Positions 1-8,064 of a stretch of DNA of 64,000 bases are shown here, in pieces. This DNA comes from Planctomycetota bacterium (GTDB lineage Bacteria > Planctomycetota > UBA8742 > UBA2392): assembly GCA_027493625.1 (NCBI GenBank), contig JAOSKM010000001.1:463489-527488 (forward strand), written 5' to 3'. The notes under the pieces were generated by a model. That model was not told where the DNA came from. It made no database searches and saw nothing but the letters and a program-made list of their open reading frames with translations. The position numbers and the translations under genes are program-made. Position 1 is the stretch's first letter; each line of letters opens with the position of its first letter.

Positions 1-924
1 CGTGGTCGAGAACATCACCGTGAAGGCCGAGGTCGCGATGATCGGCTTGGCCCAGTCGCCCAGGCTGGCCGTGTACAGGCCGATCACCTGCCCGGCAAAA
101 CCGGCCGGGCTGTCGGAGAATTTCTCGCCGCTGTGGAACATCACGCCGGCGCCGAGGATCACGAAGCACAACGCCAGCAGCACGGTGCCCAGGTAGCCGA
201 CGTTGAAGTCGGTCAGCGCGTCTTTCACGCTGGGGGCGTGGCCGGTTTCACGCCGCCGAGCCAGCGTCCAGAGCGAATGCCAGATCGAGATGTCGAACGC
301 GCTGGGCATCCAGCCGATGAACGCGACCAGGAACAGCACCTTGGGCGTGTCGGTCAGGAAGTCCGCCGAGGGCAGCCACTCCATGGCACCCCAGTCGATC
401 TTCGGCAGCGCCAGGGCCGTGGCCAGCAGCGTGGTCACGGTCAGCAGCGCGACCACAACCTTCACGATCTTGTCGAGCCACTTGTAGTGGCCGACAGCCA
501 GCAAGCCCGCGCAGATCAGCGTCAGCAGCGCCGACAGCCACACCGTGGGCGCCAGGCCCGCCAGCGGGTCCTTCCAGCCCAGCAGCGCCGTGAACATCGC
601 GGCCGTCACCAGCGTGACGACCGCCTGCACGGTGAACATGGTCCCCAGCGTCAACAGCGCGTACAGCACCAGGGCCCACTTGCCCTGGCGGCGGTAACCT
701 TCCAGCAGGCTGGTGCCGGTGGCGGCCGCGTAGCGCGGTCCGAAGCTGAAAGCCGGGTACTTGAAGAGGTTGGCGGCGAACAGGACTACCAGCAGGGCGA
801 ATCCGAAGCTCGCGCCGGCCCGAGTGCTCTGCACCAGGTGCGAAACGCCCACCGCGGCGCCCGCCCAAAGCAGGCCGGGGCCCAGGGCCTTCCAGAATGA
901 CTTTGGCTGCGGTTGTTCGGGCAT
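1..924 (-). CDS. NRAMP-like divalent metal/proton transporter (partial)
   Basis: Minus-strand reading frame open from ATG at 924 to the window edge, so the C-terminus is missing (308 codons seen). The protein starts MPEQPQPKSFWKALGPGLLW and continues with a run of hydrophobic helices. The early GPGLLWAGAAVGVSHLVQ segment resembles helix 1 of NRAMP-family metal transporters, although the canonical DPGN metal motif is not evident, so the substrate may not be Mn/Fe. A GGGAAGAA ribosome-binding site lies about 9 bases before the ATG. It is divergent from the di-metal oxidase gene at 1064. Seen: open frame and helices. Inferred: NRAMP membership. Confidence 0.7.
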   Translation of the reverse strand, partial: MPEQPQPKSFWKALGPGLLWAGAAVGVSHLVQSTRAGASFGFALLVVLFAANLFKYPAFSFGPRYAAATGTSLLEGYRRQGKWALVLYALLTLGTMFTVQAVVTLVTAAMFTALLGWKDPLAGLAPTVWLSALLTLICAGLLAVGHYKWLDKIVKVVVALLTVTTLLATALALPKIDWGAMEWLPSADFLTDTPKVLFLVAFIGWMPSAFDISIWHSLWTLARRRETGHAPSVKDALTDFNVGYLGTVLLALCFVILGAGVMFHSGEKFSDSPAGFAGQVIGLYTASLGDWAKPIIATSAFTVMFSTT

Positions 925-1063
925 GGGCGTGATTCTTCCCACGGGCGGGGCCGGATTCAAGATGGGCCAGTCTGGTCCGGGATGTCGGGCAGGGAAGGGT
1001 GGAAGCTGGAATCGGGTTGTTATAGCGTGCGTTGTACGCCGGGCGGCGGCGATAGAGAGAGCC

Positions 1064-1747
1064 ATGACACTGACCATTGAGCAGGAAAAGGAAGCCAGGC
1101 AGTTCCTTTCCGACCTGCGCAGCGAAATCAAGAACCATGCCGGCGTGGGGCACAGCATCCTCGGCCGCATGAAGACGGACCCGCGTTCGCGCTTTGACTT
1201 CATGGTGCTGGCGGGGCAGCACTTCCCGCTGGTGGGAAATTTCACGCGCTACATGGAGCTGCTGCTGCTGAACGCACCGGACAGCGAGGCCAAGTGCTGG
1301 CTGGCCAAGGTGCTGGTGGACGAATACGGCGAGCGCAGCGAAGGCGAAGACCACGCCGAGCACTACAAGAAGTTCATGCACGCCGCGGGCCACAAGCCCG
1401 GAGAAGAAGACATCATCCCGCTGCACCCGGAGGTGGTCCACTTCATCCGCGAGCACTACCGCATCGCGACCGAAGAGCCTTTCCTGGTGGGGCTGGGTGC
1501 CTTGGGCCCCGGCCACGAATGGAGCATCCCGGCCATGTTCGAGCTGGCCGTGGCGGGCCTGCGCAAGGCGGGCTTTGCCGAGAAAGAGATCGAGTACTGG
1601 ACCATGCACCTCGAGCAGGACCAGGACCACGGCGCCTGGCTTGAGGAAGCGCTGGTGAAGTACTGCATCGATCAATCCAACCGCGAGCTGATCCGGCGCG
1701 GGGCACTGCTCAGTCTGGATGCGCGCGAGCGCTTCTGGTGGGGGTGA
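1064..1747 (+). CDS. CADD/PqqC-like haem-oxygenase-fold di-metal protein
   Basis: 227 residues, all-helical, of the TenA/PqqC/CADD (iron-containing redox enzyme) superfamily. Candidate metal ligands match the CADD spacing: E90 and H97 (E-x6-H), E152, and H182-x3-D186-x2-H189. In Chlamydia, CADD is a di-metal oxygenase that makes p-aminobenzoate from its own tyrosine; other relatives act in cofactor chemistry. The ATG at 1064 follows GAGAGAGCC and is preferred over the longer upstream frame, which lacks family similarity. Ferrochelatase lies 158 bases downstream, so a role in haem or iron metabolism is possible but unproven. Confidence 0.75.
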   Translation: MTLTIEQEKEARQFLSDLRSEIKNHAGVGHSILGRMKTDPRSRFDFMVLAGQHFPLVGNFTRYMELLLLNAPDSEAKCWLAKVLVDEYGERSEGEDHAEHYKKFMHAAGHKPGEEDIIPLHPEVVHFIREHYRIATEEPFLVGLGALGPGHEWSIPAMFELAVAGLRKAGFAEKEIEYWTMHLEQDQDHGAWLEEALVKYCIDQSNRELIRRGALLSLDARERFWWG

Positions 1748-1878
1748 CCGACAAGATCGCCAGCGAGAGCACGAAAAAACACCTGCCGCCGGGCACGTCG
1801 GCCACGCACACGGAGGGGCAACTCACACTGCGTGAGCTCCGGCAGCGCTGGCACGTGGAAGCGCGGCTGGTGGAGTGA
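1744..1878 (+). CDS. small ORF, 44 residues, translationally coupled
   Basis: GTG start overlaps the stop of the preceding gene (GGGGTGA) and reads 44 charged residues (VTDKIASESTKKHL...) to TGA, ending 27 bases before ferrochelatase. No domain is recognised. The overlap suggests translational coupling, but the reading could equally be chance in a high-GC spacer. There is no independent ribosome-binding site. Confidence 0.3.
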   Translation: MTDKIASESTKKHLPPGTSATHTEGQLTLRELRQRWHVEARLVE

Positions 1879-1905
1879 ACCACAACCAGAGAACCGGGCG
1901 GCAAC

Positions 1906-2865
1906 ATGGCAATCGACAACCTGATGGTGGTGGCCTTCGGCGGGCCGACCAAAGAGTGCTGCGGCAAACACGCGGAGTGCCCGGGGCAGGCCTTCTGCTT
2001 CGTGAACGGCATCTTTGGCGACAACCCCGCGCGCCGCGCGCGGGTGGACGAAGTGGTCGAGCACTACAAGTTCTTCGGCGGCTTCAGCCGCTTCAACGAA
2101 ATCACCGAGGCGCAGGCCAATGCCGTGCAGACAGAATTGAAGAAGCGCGGCCATGAACTGAAGCTGACGGTCGGCTACGACCACTGGATGCCGTGGATCG
2201 CCGACCAGGTGGCCAAGGTGGACGGCGAGTTCCTGGTGATGGTGATGACCCCGCACCAGAGCGCGGTCTCCTGGGACGCCTACCTGCGCCGCGTGAGCGA
2301 GGGCCTGGAAAAACTTGACGAGTCAAGTCGCCCGAAGTGGGCCGGCGTGGTGGACCCCTTCTGGAACAAGCCCGGCTTCATTGAAGCCCTGGCGGACCGC
2401 GTGCGCGAAGCAGCCAAGGCCATCAAGGCCGACCTGACCAACAGCTCCACTGGGCTTGTGCTGAGCGCCCACGCGATTCCGATGTCGCTGGTGAAAACCA
2501 GCAAGTACGTCGAGCAGATCAAGGAGACGGCCGAGCTGGTGGCGGCCAGGGTGGGGGCCGCGAACTGGATGGTGGCGTACCAGAGCGCCCCCAGCGACAG
2601 CAAGATCGAATGGACCACGCCCTACCTGGAACGCGCGATCGAGGAACTGAAGGAGGGCGGCGCGCAGAAGATTGTCGCCGCTCCGATCGGCTTCCTGTGC
2701 GACAACGTGGAGGTGCTCTACGACCTCGGCGTGGAGGGCAAAAACAAGGCCGACGAGCTGGATTTACCCTTCGCCGCCGCTGAAGCGGTCAACACCCACC
2801 CGGCCTTCATCAGGCAACTGGCCGACAACGTGGAAGCCAAGCTGAGCGAGCTGGCCGCGCGCTGA
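1906..2865 (+). CDS. hemH: Ferrochelatase (HemH/CpfC family)
   Basis: 319 residues, the usual length for bacterial ferrochelatase, which inserts Fe2+ into proto- or coproporphyrin. The catalytic histidine is H189 in LSAHAIP (family: SAHGLP), and the second metal-site motif is GFLCDNVEVLYDL with E269. The N-terminus MVVAFGGPT matches the family. Unusual: a cysteine cluster at C18, C19, C25 and C31 sits right after the GGP motif, where relatives normally have no cysteines; it could bind iron or an Fe-S cluster. The gene follows the CADD-like gene in the same direction. Confidence 0.9.
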   Translation: MAIDNLMVVAFGGPTKECCGKHAECPGQAFCFVNGIFGDNPARRARVDEVVEHYKFFGGFSRFNEITEAQANAVQTELKKRGHELKLTVGYDHWMPWIADQVAKVDGEFLVMVMTPHQSAVSWDAYLRRVSEGLEKLDESSRPKWAGVVDPFWNKPGFIEALADRVREAAKAIKADLTNSSTGLVLSAHAIPMSLVKTSKYVEQIKETAELVAARVGAANWMVAYQSAPSDSKIEWTTPYLERAIEELKEGGAQKIVAAPIGFLCDNVEVLYDLGVEGKNKADELDLPFAAAEAVNTHPAFIRQLADNVEAKLSELAAR

Positions 2866-2974
2866 CCGGCGTTCCAGAAGGGACAGCCGACAGGGAGGCT
2901 GCCCCTGTCGAGCGTGTGAAAATCTTCGGAACCACGGCGCAGGCGGCGACGTCTCAGGCGCGGAAAGGAACACC

Positions 2975-3622
2975 ATGCGCTGCCTGCTTCCATTACTGAT
3001 TCTGCTGCTGGCGATTGCCGGTTGCGGGGACAACGCGAACCGGGAGAACGCGAGCCGGGACAACGGTCGCGGAGTCGACAATGCACCTCCGCGCAACACG
3101 CCTGACAGAGTCGGGCCGGACCCGAACGACCCCGCCAGGCCGGGGCCGGTGGAACGCCCCGGCGGACACTACCCGGACCCTTCGCCGCCGAAGTACGTGG
3201 AACTGGAATGGGCCGACTGGGGAGACGGCAAAATTGCCCAGGTCTTCGAAAGCGATCACATCGAGAAACTGCCGGAGGACACCCGGGCGGTCAGCTTCAA
3301 CCTGGTGCTGTGGTACGACCACGGACGCGAGGCCCGCGTCGGTGACGCCGAACTGGCACGGCTGAAACGCCTGCCCCAGCTGCGCTACCTGGCGGTGGGG
3401 GTGGAGATGGGCGACGCCGGCTTCAAGGCCATCAGCGAACTGCCGGCGTTGGAACACCTGGTGCTGACGAGCTTTTACGTGGTGAATGCCGAGCGCCTGC
3501 AAATGCTGCAGAAGCTTTCATCTCTGAAAAAGCTGGAGCTTCACTTGTCCGACAAGGCCCTGGACGAAGATGCGCTAAAGGCTTTCCGCGAAGCACGGCC
3601 GGACGTGTCCATCATTCGCTGA
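2975..3622 (+). CDS. lipoprotein with leucine-rich-repeat-like C-terminus
   Basis: 215 residues. A signal peptide ends in a lipobox (LAIAGC, Cys17), followed by an Asn/Arg/Pro-rich linker to about residue 65. The C-terminal half has repeated L-x2-L-x-L patterns (LPQLRYLAVGV, LPALEHLVLTS, LSSLKKLELHL) typical of short leucine-rich repeats. Probably an anchored surface or periplasmic binding protein of unknown partner. GGAAAGGA precedes the ATG. The stop abuts the convergent rimK stop with no gap. Confidence 0.8.
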   Translation: MRCLLPLLILLLAIAGCGDNANRENASRDNGRGVDNAPPRNTPDRVGPDPNDPARPGPVERPGGHYPDPSPPKYVELEWADWGDGKIAQVFESDHIEKLPEDTRAVSFNLVLWYDHGREARVGDAELARLKRLPQLRYLAVGVEMGDAGFKAISELPALEHLVLTSFYVVNAERLQMLQKLSSLKKLELHLSDKALDEDALKAFREARPDVSIIR

Positions 3623-4816
3623 TTACGTGCCGGGTTGCCTGGCTTTCTCTTTCGCCCGTTTCGGCTTGGGTTCCGGCCAGTTCTGGGCGGGAAACAGGGT
3701 TTTCATGGCCAGCAGCTTGCCGTAGCACAGCAGCCGGTCGCCGGCCAGGATTTCGCGCGTGTTGCGCGGGTTCGGGATGGTCTGACCTTCGCGCATGATG
3801 CTGAGCACCAGGATGTCCTGGTCGCGCAAGCCGCTTTCCTTGATGGGCTTGCCCACCAGCGGAGATTCCGGGCCGATGGGGATTTCCGCCACGCCGTAGC
3901 CGCGGTCGAGCGTCAGCCGCTGCCGGATGTCCAGGTCGGGGAACAGTACCTGTTCCTCAACGTGCTTGATCATCTCGCCGGCGATGTCCACACCCGTCGC
4001 GTGCTCGATTCCTTCCAGGCCGGGCGAGCTGTTCACCTCCATCACCTGCGGACCCTGCTTGCTCTCCAGCATGTCCACGCCCGCCACCCGCAGGCCCAGT
4101 ATCTGTGCGGCCATCACGGCCGTGCGCTCGTATTCGGGCTCAAGCTGCACGGGCACGGCGACGCCGCCGCGGTGCACGTTGCTGCGGAACTCGGCGCCCA
4201 GTGCCTGGCGGCGCATGGCGGCGACCACGCGCCCGCCGACCACGAAGGCGCGCACGTCACGGCCGCGGCTTTCCTCTACGAAGTTCTGGATCAGCACGTT
4301 CTGCCGTGTGGATTGCAGTGTCTCGACGATCGCCTCGGCAATTTTGTTGGTGTCGGCCAGGATCACGCCTATGCCCTGGGTGCCCTCCAGTAGCTTGATG
4401 ATCACCGGCGCGCCGCCGACGCGCTCGATGGCCGGCATCACGCTGGAGCGCTGGCGCACGAACGCGGTCTTGGGAATGCCGATGTTGTGACGGCTGAGAA
4501 TCTGGAAGGCCCGCAGCTTGTCGCGGCTGGTGGCGATGGCGCTGCTGGTGTTCAGGCAGAAGACGCCCATCTGCTCGTACTGACGAACGACGGCGGTGCC
4601 GAAAAACGTGATGCTGGCGCCGACTCGCGGGATGACGGCGTCGAAGTTCTCGACGCGCTTCTCGCGATACCAGACGTGGGGGTTCTTCTTCTCGACATCG
4701 AGCGAGAACTTCAGCGGATCAAGCACGCGGACCTTGTGGCCGCGCGCTTCGGCGGCTTCACGGATGCGCCGCGTGCTGTACAGCCGAGGGCCCTGCGAGA
4801 GAATTGCGATTTTCAT
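3623..4816 (-). CDS. rimK: RimK-type ATP-grasp glutamate ligase with RCK_C-like tail
   Basis: 397 residues. Residues 1-290 match RimK (MKIAILSQGPRLYSTRRI start, ATP-grasp core with IIKLLEGTQGIGV, and MEVNSSPGLEGIE near the metal site), the enzyme that adds glutamate to ribosomal protein S6 or related targets. Residues about 300-375 (GVAEIPIGPESPLVGKPIKESGL...ILVLSIMREG...I..GDRLLCYG) look like a TrkA-C/RCK_C ligand-binding domain, so this is a fusion longer than E. coli RimK (about 300 residues). The tail may regulate activity by a small ligand (inference). Confidence 0.88.
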   Translation of the reverse strand: MKIAILSQGPRLYSTRRIREAAEARGHKVRVLDPLKFSLDVEKKNPHVWYREKRVENFDAVIPRVGASITFFGTAVVRQYEQMGVFCLNTSSAIATSRDKLRAFQILSRHNIGIPKTAFVRQRSSVMPAIERVGGAPVIIKLLEGTQGIGVILADTNKIAEAIVETLQSTRQNVLIQNFVEESRGRDVRAFVVGGRVVAAMRRQALGAEFRSNVHRGGVAVPVQLEPEYERTAVMAAQILGLRVAGVDMLESKQGPQVMEVNSSPGLEGIEHATGVDIAGEMIKHVEEQVLFPDLDIRQRLTLDRGYGVAEIPIGPESPLVGKPIKESGLRDQDILVLSIMREGQTIPNPRNTREILAGDRLLCYGKLLAMKTLFPAQNWPEPKPKRAKEKARQPGT

Positions 4817-4846
4817 AGAGGATTGAGGCCGGAGGTTGGATGTCAG

Positions 4847-4918
4847 CCCCGGCCGGAAGGCCGGGGAAGTTGCGCGGAGTGTACCATTCCACTGATTTCC
4901 CCGCCCTTCCGGGCGGGG
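4847..4918. repeat. two perfect GC hairpins in the rimK/regulator gap
   Basis: Two 8-bp perfect stem-loops: CCCCGGCC-GGAA-GGCCGGGG at 4847-4866 and CCCCGCCC-TTCC-GGGCGGGG at 4899-4918. The second lies just beyond the response-regulator stop and may act in transcript ending, but no T-run follows. Confidence 0.55.
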
Positions 4919-4924
4919 CTGCGG

Positions 4925-5605
4925 CTACCTCGTGAACTTGTAGCCGCTGCCGCGCATGGTGAGGATGTGACTTGGGTTGTTGATGTCGTTCTCGACCTTC
5001 TGGCGCAGCTTGTTGATGAAGTTGTCCACCGTGCGGTCGGTGCCGTAGTAGTCGAAGCCCCACACCTTGGCCAGAATCTCCTGGCGGCTGAGCACCTTGC
5101 CCTCGTTCTCGAGGAACAGCTTCAGCATCAGGAATTCCTTCTGGCTCAGCTCGATCTGCTGGCCGCTCTTGCGCAGCACCTGGCCCTTGGTGTCCAGCGT
5201 GTAGTCCTCAAAGCTGTAGTCGGCCTCGCTGGTCTCGAAGCGCTTGCTGCGGCGCACGGCCGCGTTGACGCGGGCGACCACCTCGGCGACGCTGAAGGGC
5301 TTGGTGACGTAGTCATCGGCGCCGAGCTCGAGGCCCATGATCTTGTCGATCTCCTGGGTCTTGGCCGTCAGCATGATGATGGGCATGGTCAGGCCCTGCT
5401 TGCGGATCTGGCGGCAGATGTCGAAGCCGGAGAGCTTGGGCAGCATCACGTCGAGCAGCAGGATGTCGGGCCGGCGCTCAAGCGCCTGCTTCAGTCCTTC
5501 TTCGCCATCGCTGGCCGTGATGACGGAGTAGCCCTCGACCTGGAGGTTGAGTTCCAGGCCGCGCTGGATGGACGGATCGTCCTCCACCACGAGGATCGTT
5601 TCCAT
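4925..5605 (-). CDS. OmpR/PhoB-family response regulator
   Basis: 226 residues. The receiver domain (1-120) has acidic pocket E8-D9-D10, phospho-acceptor D52 in LLLDVMLP and the VTKPFS lysine; the C-terminal winged helix (about 130-226) has the DRTVDNFINKLRQK recognition region and ends GSGYKF. It is a DNA-binding transcription regulator. No histidine kinase is adjacent, so its partner must be elsewhere. Confidence 0.93.
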   Translation of the reverse strand: METILVVEDDPSIQRGLELNLQVEGYSVITASDGEEGLKQALERRPDILLLDVMLPKLSGFDICRQIRKQGLTMPIIMLTAKTQEIDKIMGLELGADDYVTKPFSVAEVVARVNAAVRRSKRFETSEADYSFEDYTLDTKGQVLRKSGQQIELSQKEFLMLKLFLENEGKVLSRQEILAKVWGFDYYGTDRTVDNFINKLRQKVENDINNPSHILTMRGSGYKFTR

Positions 5606-5681
5606 TCGTGCTCCCTAGCTTGACGGTTACAGGGCAGGCAATAGTATACGCCCCCTCGCGAGGCGGGCAATGAGCCTGCGG

Positions 5682-5761
5682 AAGGGGGTCAGACCCCTTT
5701 TTCGCAACAAAGCCGGTTCGCGGGACGTTAGCAGCACGGCGAAAAAGGGGTCTGACCCCTT
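5682..5761. repeat. inverted repeat of GGGGTCAGACCCC palindromes
   Basis: AAGGGGGTCAGACCCCTTTTT at 5682-5702 (with CGC following) and its inverse GCGAAAAAGGGGTCTGACCCC at 5739-5759 face each other about 35 bases apart, just upstream of tRNA-Val. Each arm is itself a palindrome. This looks like a small non-autonomous mobile palindrome; only one pair occurs in the window. Confidence 0.7.
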
Positions 5762-5771
5762 CGAGCCTGAA

Positions 5772-5848
5772 GGGCGTTTAGCTCAGTTGGCTAGAGCACT
5801 GTCTTCACACGGCAGGGGTCACTGGTTCGAGTCCAGTAACGCCCACCA
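5772..5848 (+). tRNA. tRNA-Val (CAC)
   Basis: Cloverleaf with acceptor GGGCGTT/AACGCCC, D-arm GCTC/GAGC, anticodon arm CTGTC-TTCACAC-GGCAG (anticodon CAC, reads GTG valine), T-arm ACTGG-TTCGAGT-CCAGT and encoded ACCA end. Its last 25 bases recur downstream at 5977. Confidence 0.93.
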
Positions 5849-6036
5849 TACTAAAGAGCGGTCGTGCGAATCTCGCGGTTCGCGCGACCGCTTCGTTTAC
5901 GCCCGGCGTCGCCCGCCTGTGGGCGGGCTTTGGCCGGGCTACTTCGCGTTCAAAACAGTCCACAGGACTGTTTTGAGGTTCGAGTCCAGTAACGCCCACC
6001 ATACTTCGCAACCCCGCGGACAAGCCGCGGGGTTGC
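5824..6036 (+). repeat. duplicated tRNA-Val 3' tail with hairpins
   Basis: The 29 bases covering the T-arm, acceptor 3' strand and flank of tRNA-Val (5824-5852) are repeated exactly at 5977-6005, 153 bases apart. Immediately before the copy is an 11-bp perfect hairpin (CAAAACAGTCC / GGACTGTTTTG, 5951-5975), and right after it a 12-bp hairpin (GCAACCCCGCGG / CCGCGGGGTTGC, 6008-6036). The copy lacks the 5' half of a tRNA and cannot form a tRNA. No protein-coding gene is visible between 5849 and 6174. Confidence 0.85.
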
Positions 6037-6103
6037 TTCGTATGGCAGGCCAGCGATGGGGCGATGCTCAACTCGTCTGGCGAACTCGCCAGCAAATCGA
6101 ATA

Positions 6104-6125
6104 GCCCCGGGCTTTCGCCCGGGGC
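6104..6125. terminator. GC hairpin downstream of the 6175-6603 gene
   Basis: GCCCCGGGC-TTTC-GCCCGGGGC, a 9-bp perfect stem beyond the stop of the minus-strand secreted protein gene. There is no T-run, so it may be an RNA-stabilising or Rho-assisted end. Confidence 0.45.
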
Positions 6126-6137
6126 CGTTGTCTCTCT

Positions 6138-6166
6138 ACCAACTACAAACCACCAACTACCAACCG
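6138..6166. repeat. heptamer repeat ACCAACT type
   Basis: Four consecutive 7-base units of the form ACCAACT/ACAAACC/ACCAACC. Only one arm is seen here; other gaps in the window carry two inverted arms of locus-specific heptamers. Confidence 0.6.
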
Positions 6167-6174
6167 CAGTCCAG

Positions 6175-6603
6175 CTACTTCTGCTCTTTCGACCACTTCT
6201 CGATGGCCTCGGCGTTTTCCTTGGCGAGGCGCGTGGTCAGGTCCAGCACGTCTTTCTTGAACACGCGGTCCTTGCGCTTCATGTTCGTGATCGCTTCGTG
6301 GAACTCGGTGCTGTCCTTGTACTTGGCGTTCTTGGCTTCTTTCACCGCCTCGTTCCAGACGTCGTCGGCCTTGTAGGGCTCGTTGGCCTTTACCTTGGCG
6401 AGCACGATCTCGTAGTACTTCTTGAACACGCGCTCGACGTCGGCGAACAGGGTTTTGCCCTCTTCGCTCATTTCGCGCTTCTGGGGTTCCTTTACGTCTT
6501 CGCCCTTTTCTTCCTTGGGCGGCTCGGGCGGCTTCTCTGCTTCCTGCGCGAACAGAGGCGCGCAGAACGCCAGCGCAAGCAGCATGGTCAGCAATGTACG
6601 CAT
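6175..6603 (-). CDS. secreted protein of unknown function
   Basis: 142 residues from ATG at 6603, chosen because AGGAGG sits 8 bases upstream and the product begins with a classical signal peptide (MRTLLTMLLALAFCAPLFAQ) cleaved after AQ. The mature part is a Glu/Lys/Pro-rich linker followed by a charged helical region (about 55-142). No catalytic motif or known family is recognised. It lies downstream of rho on the same strand, separated by a hairpin and REP copies. Confidence 0.75.
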   Translation of the reverse strand: MRTLLTMLLALAFCAPLFAQEAEKPPEPPKEEKGEDVKEPQKREMSEEGKTLFADVERVFKKYYEIVLAKVKANEPYKADDVWNEAVKEAKNAKYKDSTEFHEAITNMKRKDRVFKKDVLDLTTRLAKENAEAIEKWSKEQK

Positions 6604-6689
6604 TCTCGATCCCTCCTGGCTCCCGTACTGTAACGTCTTTGTCGGCCGGCGGGTTCCTTTTTCCAGGTGCAGGAATTCTGGCAGGGGCG

Positions 6690-6826
6690 AAACAGGAGCC
6701 GCAAGCGCAAGCGCGCGGCCCGAATCGCGGGTGACGCACAAGCAACAAAAGGGGCCGACAGCCCTTTTCGGCGTCGGCCCCCAGGTTGAAGGTCAACCGC
6801 GCGCTTGCGCTTGCGGCTCTTGTTCC
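6690..6826. repeat. REP pair (inverted) between rho and 6175 gene
   Basis: A REP copy reading AACAGGAGCC then GCAAGCGCAAGCGCGCGG (6690-6718) faces an inverted copy GCGCGCTTGCGCTTGCGG then CTCTTGTTCC (6799-6826). The two enclose the rho terminator and could pair with each other over about 25 bases. Confidence 0.75.
6746..6781 (-). terminator. rho gene terminator
   Basis: On the minus strand a 9-bp stem GGGGCCGAC/GTCGGCCCC (6773-6781 with 6751-6759) is followed by TTTTGTTG, directly downstream of the rho stop. Confidence 0.7.
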
Positions 6827-8050
6827 TTACCCAATGTTCATGGTCATCAGGAACTCGGCGTTGCTGCCGGTCTTCTTGAGCTTCTCTTTCAGCAACTCCA
6901 TGGCCTCGATCGGGTTCATGTCGTTCAGGATGCGGCGCAGGACCCACATGCGCTTCTGCTCTTCGGGGTCCAGCAGCAGCTCTTCTTTTCGTGTGCCGGA
7001 GCGCGTGACGTCGATGGCCGGGTAGACGCGGCGGTCGGCCAGGCGGCGGTCCAGGTGCAGCTCGGCGTTGCCGGTGCCCTTGAACTCTTCGAAGATCACT
7101 TCGTCCATCCTCGAGCCCGTGTCGATCAGCGCCGTGCTGATGATGGTCAGCGAGCCGCCCTCTTCGATGTTGCGCGCGGCGCCGAAGAAGCGCTTGGGGC
7201 GCTGCAGGGCGCTGGCGTCCACACCGCCGGTCAGGATCTTGCCCGAATGCGGCTGCTCGGCGTTGTAGGCACGGCCGAGGCGGGTGATGCTGTCCAGCAG
7301 GATCACCACGTCCACCTTGTGCTCGACCAGGCGCTTGGCCTTGCCCAGCACCATCTCGGTGACCTGCACGTGGCGGCTGGTGGGCTCATCAAACGTAGAA
7401 GCGATCACCTCGGCGTCCACGGTGCGCTCCATGTCGGTCACTTCTTCCGGGCGCTCGTCGATCAGCAGTACGATCACGTAGACATCCGGGTGGTTGGCGC
7501 GGATCGCGTTGGCGATTTTCTGCAAAATCACCGTTTTGCCCGTGCGTGGCGGCGCCACGATCAGGCAGCGCTGGCCGCGGCCGATGGGTGTGACCAGGTC
7601 GATGATGCGCAGGTTGAGGTCGTTCTTGACCTCCAGGAAGATGCGCTTGTCCGGGTACAGCGGCGTGAGTTCGTCAAAGGGCACGACCTCGGCCAGCTTG
7701 TTGGGGTCTTCGCCGTTTACCTTCTCGACCTTCAGCAGCGCGAAGTAGCGTTCGTTGTCCTTGGGCGGGCGGATCTGGCCGGCGACCACGTGGCCGCTCT
7801 TGAGGCCGAAACGGCGGATCTGGCTGGGGCTGACGTAAATGTCGTCGGGGCTGGGCAGGTAGTTGTAGTCGGGGCTGCGCAGGAAGCCGAAGCCTTCATT
7901 CAGCACTTCCATCACGCCTTCGCCGCTGATCACCGCGCCGCGCTTCACGCGGTCTTTCAGCAGCTGGAAGATCAGGTCCTGCTTCTTCAGGCCGGTCACG
8001 TCCTGCATGCCCAGCTTGCGCACTTCGCGCTGCAGGTTTTCCATCTTCAT
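6827..8050 (-). CDS. rho: Transcription termination factor Rho (main frame)
   Basis: 407 residues from ATG at 8050: RNA-binding cold-shock-like domain with [22 protein letters not shown], then the RecA-type ATPase with Walker A PPRTGKT, Walker [19 protein letters not shown]-loops and a C-terminus ending FLMTMNIG, all diagnostic of Rho, the hexameric RNA helicase that ends transcription. The same frame continues upstream without stop ([13 protein letters not shown]) and joins the frame of the 8065-8478 segment if one base is restored in the G5 run at 8132-8136. The true protein therefore probably starts at 8478. Confidence 0.95.
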   Translation of the reverse strand: MKMENLQREVRKLGMQDVTGLKKQDLIFQLLKDRVKRGAVISGEGVMEVLNEGFGFLRSPDYNYLPSPDDIYVSPSQIRRFGLKSGHVVAGQIRPPKDNERYFALLKVEKVNGEDPNKLAEVVPFDELTPLYPDKRIFLEVKNDLNLRIIDLVTPIGRGQRCLIVAPPRTGKTVILQKIANAIRANHPDVYVIVLLIDERPEEVTDMERTVDAEVIASTFDEPTSRHVQVTEMVLGKAKRLVEHKVDVVILLDSITRLGRAYNAEQPHSGKILTGGVDASALQRPKRFFGAARNIEEGGSLTIISTALIDTGSRMDEVIFEEFKGTGNAELHLDRRLADRRVYPAIDVTRSGTRKEELLLDPEEQKRMWVLRRILNDMNPIEAMELLKEKLKKTGSNAEFLMTMNIG

Positions 8051-8064
8051 CTTCTGAAGGTCGT

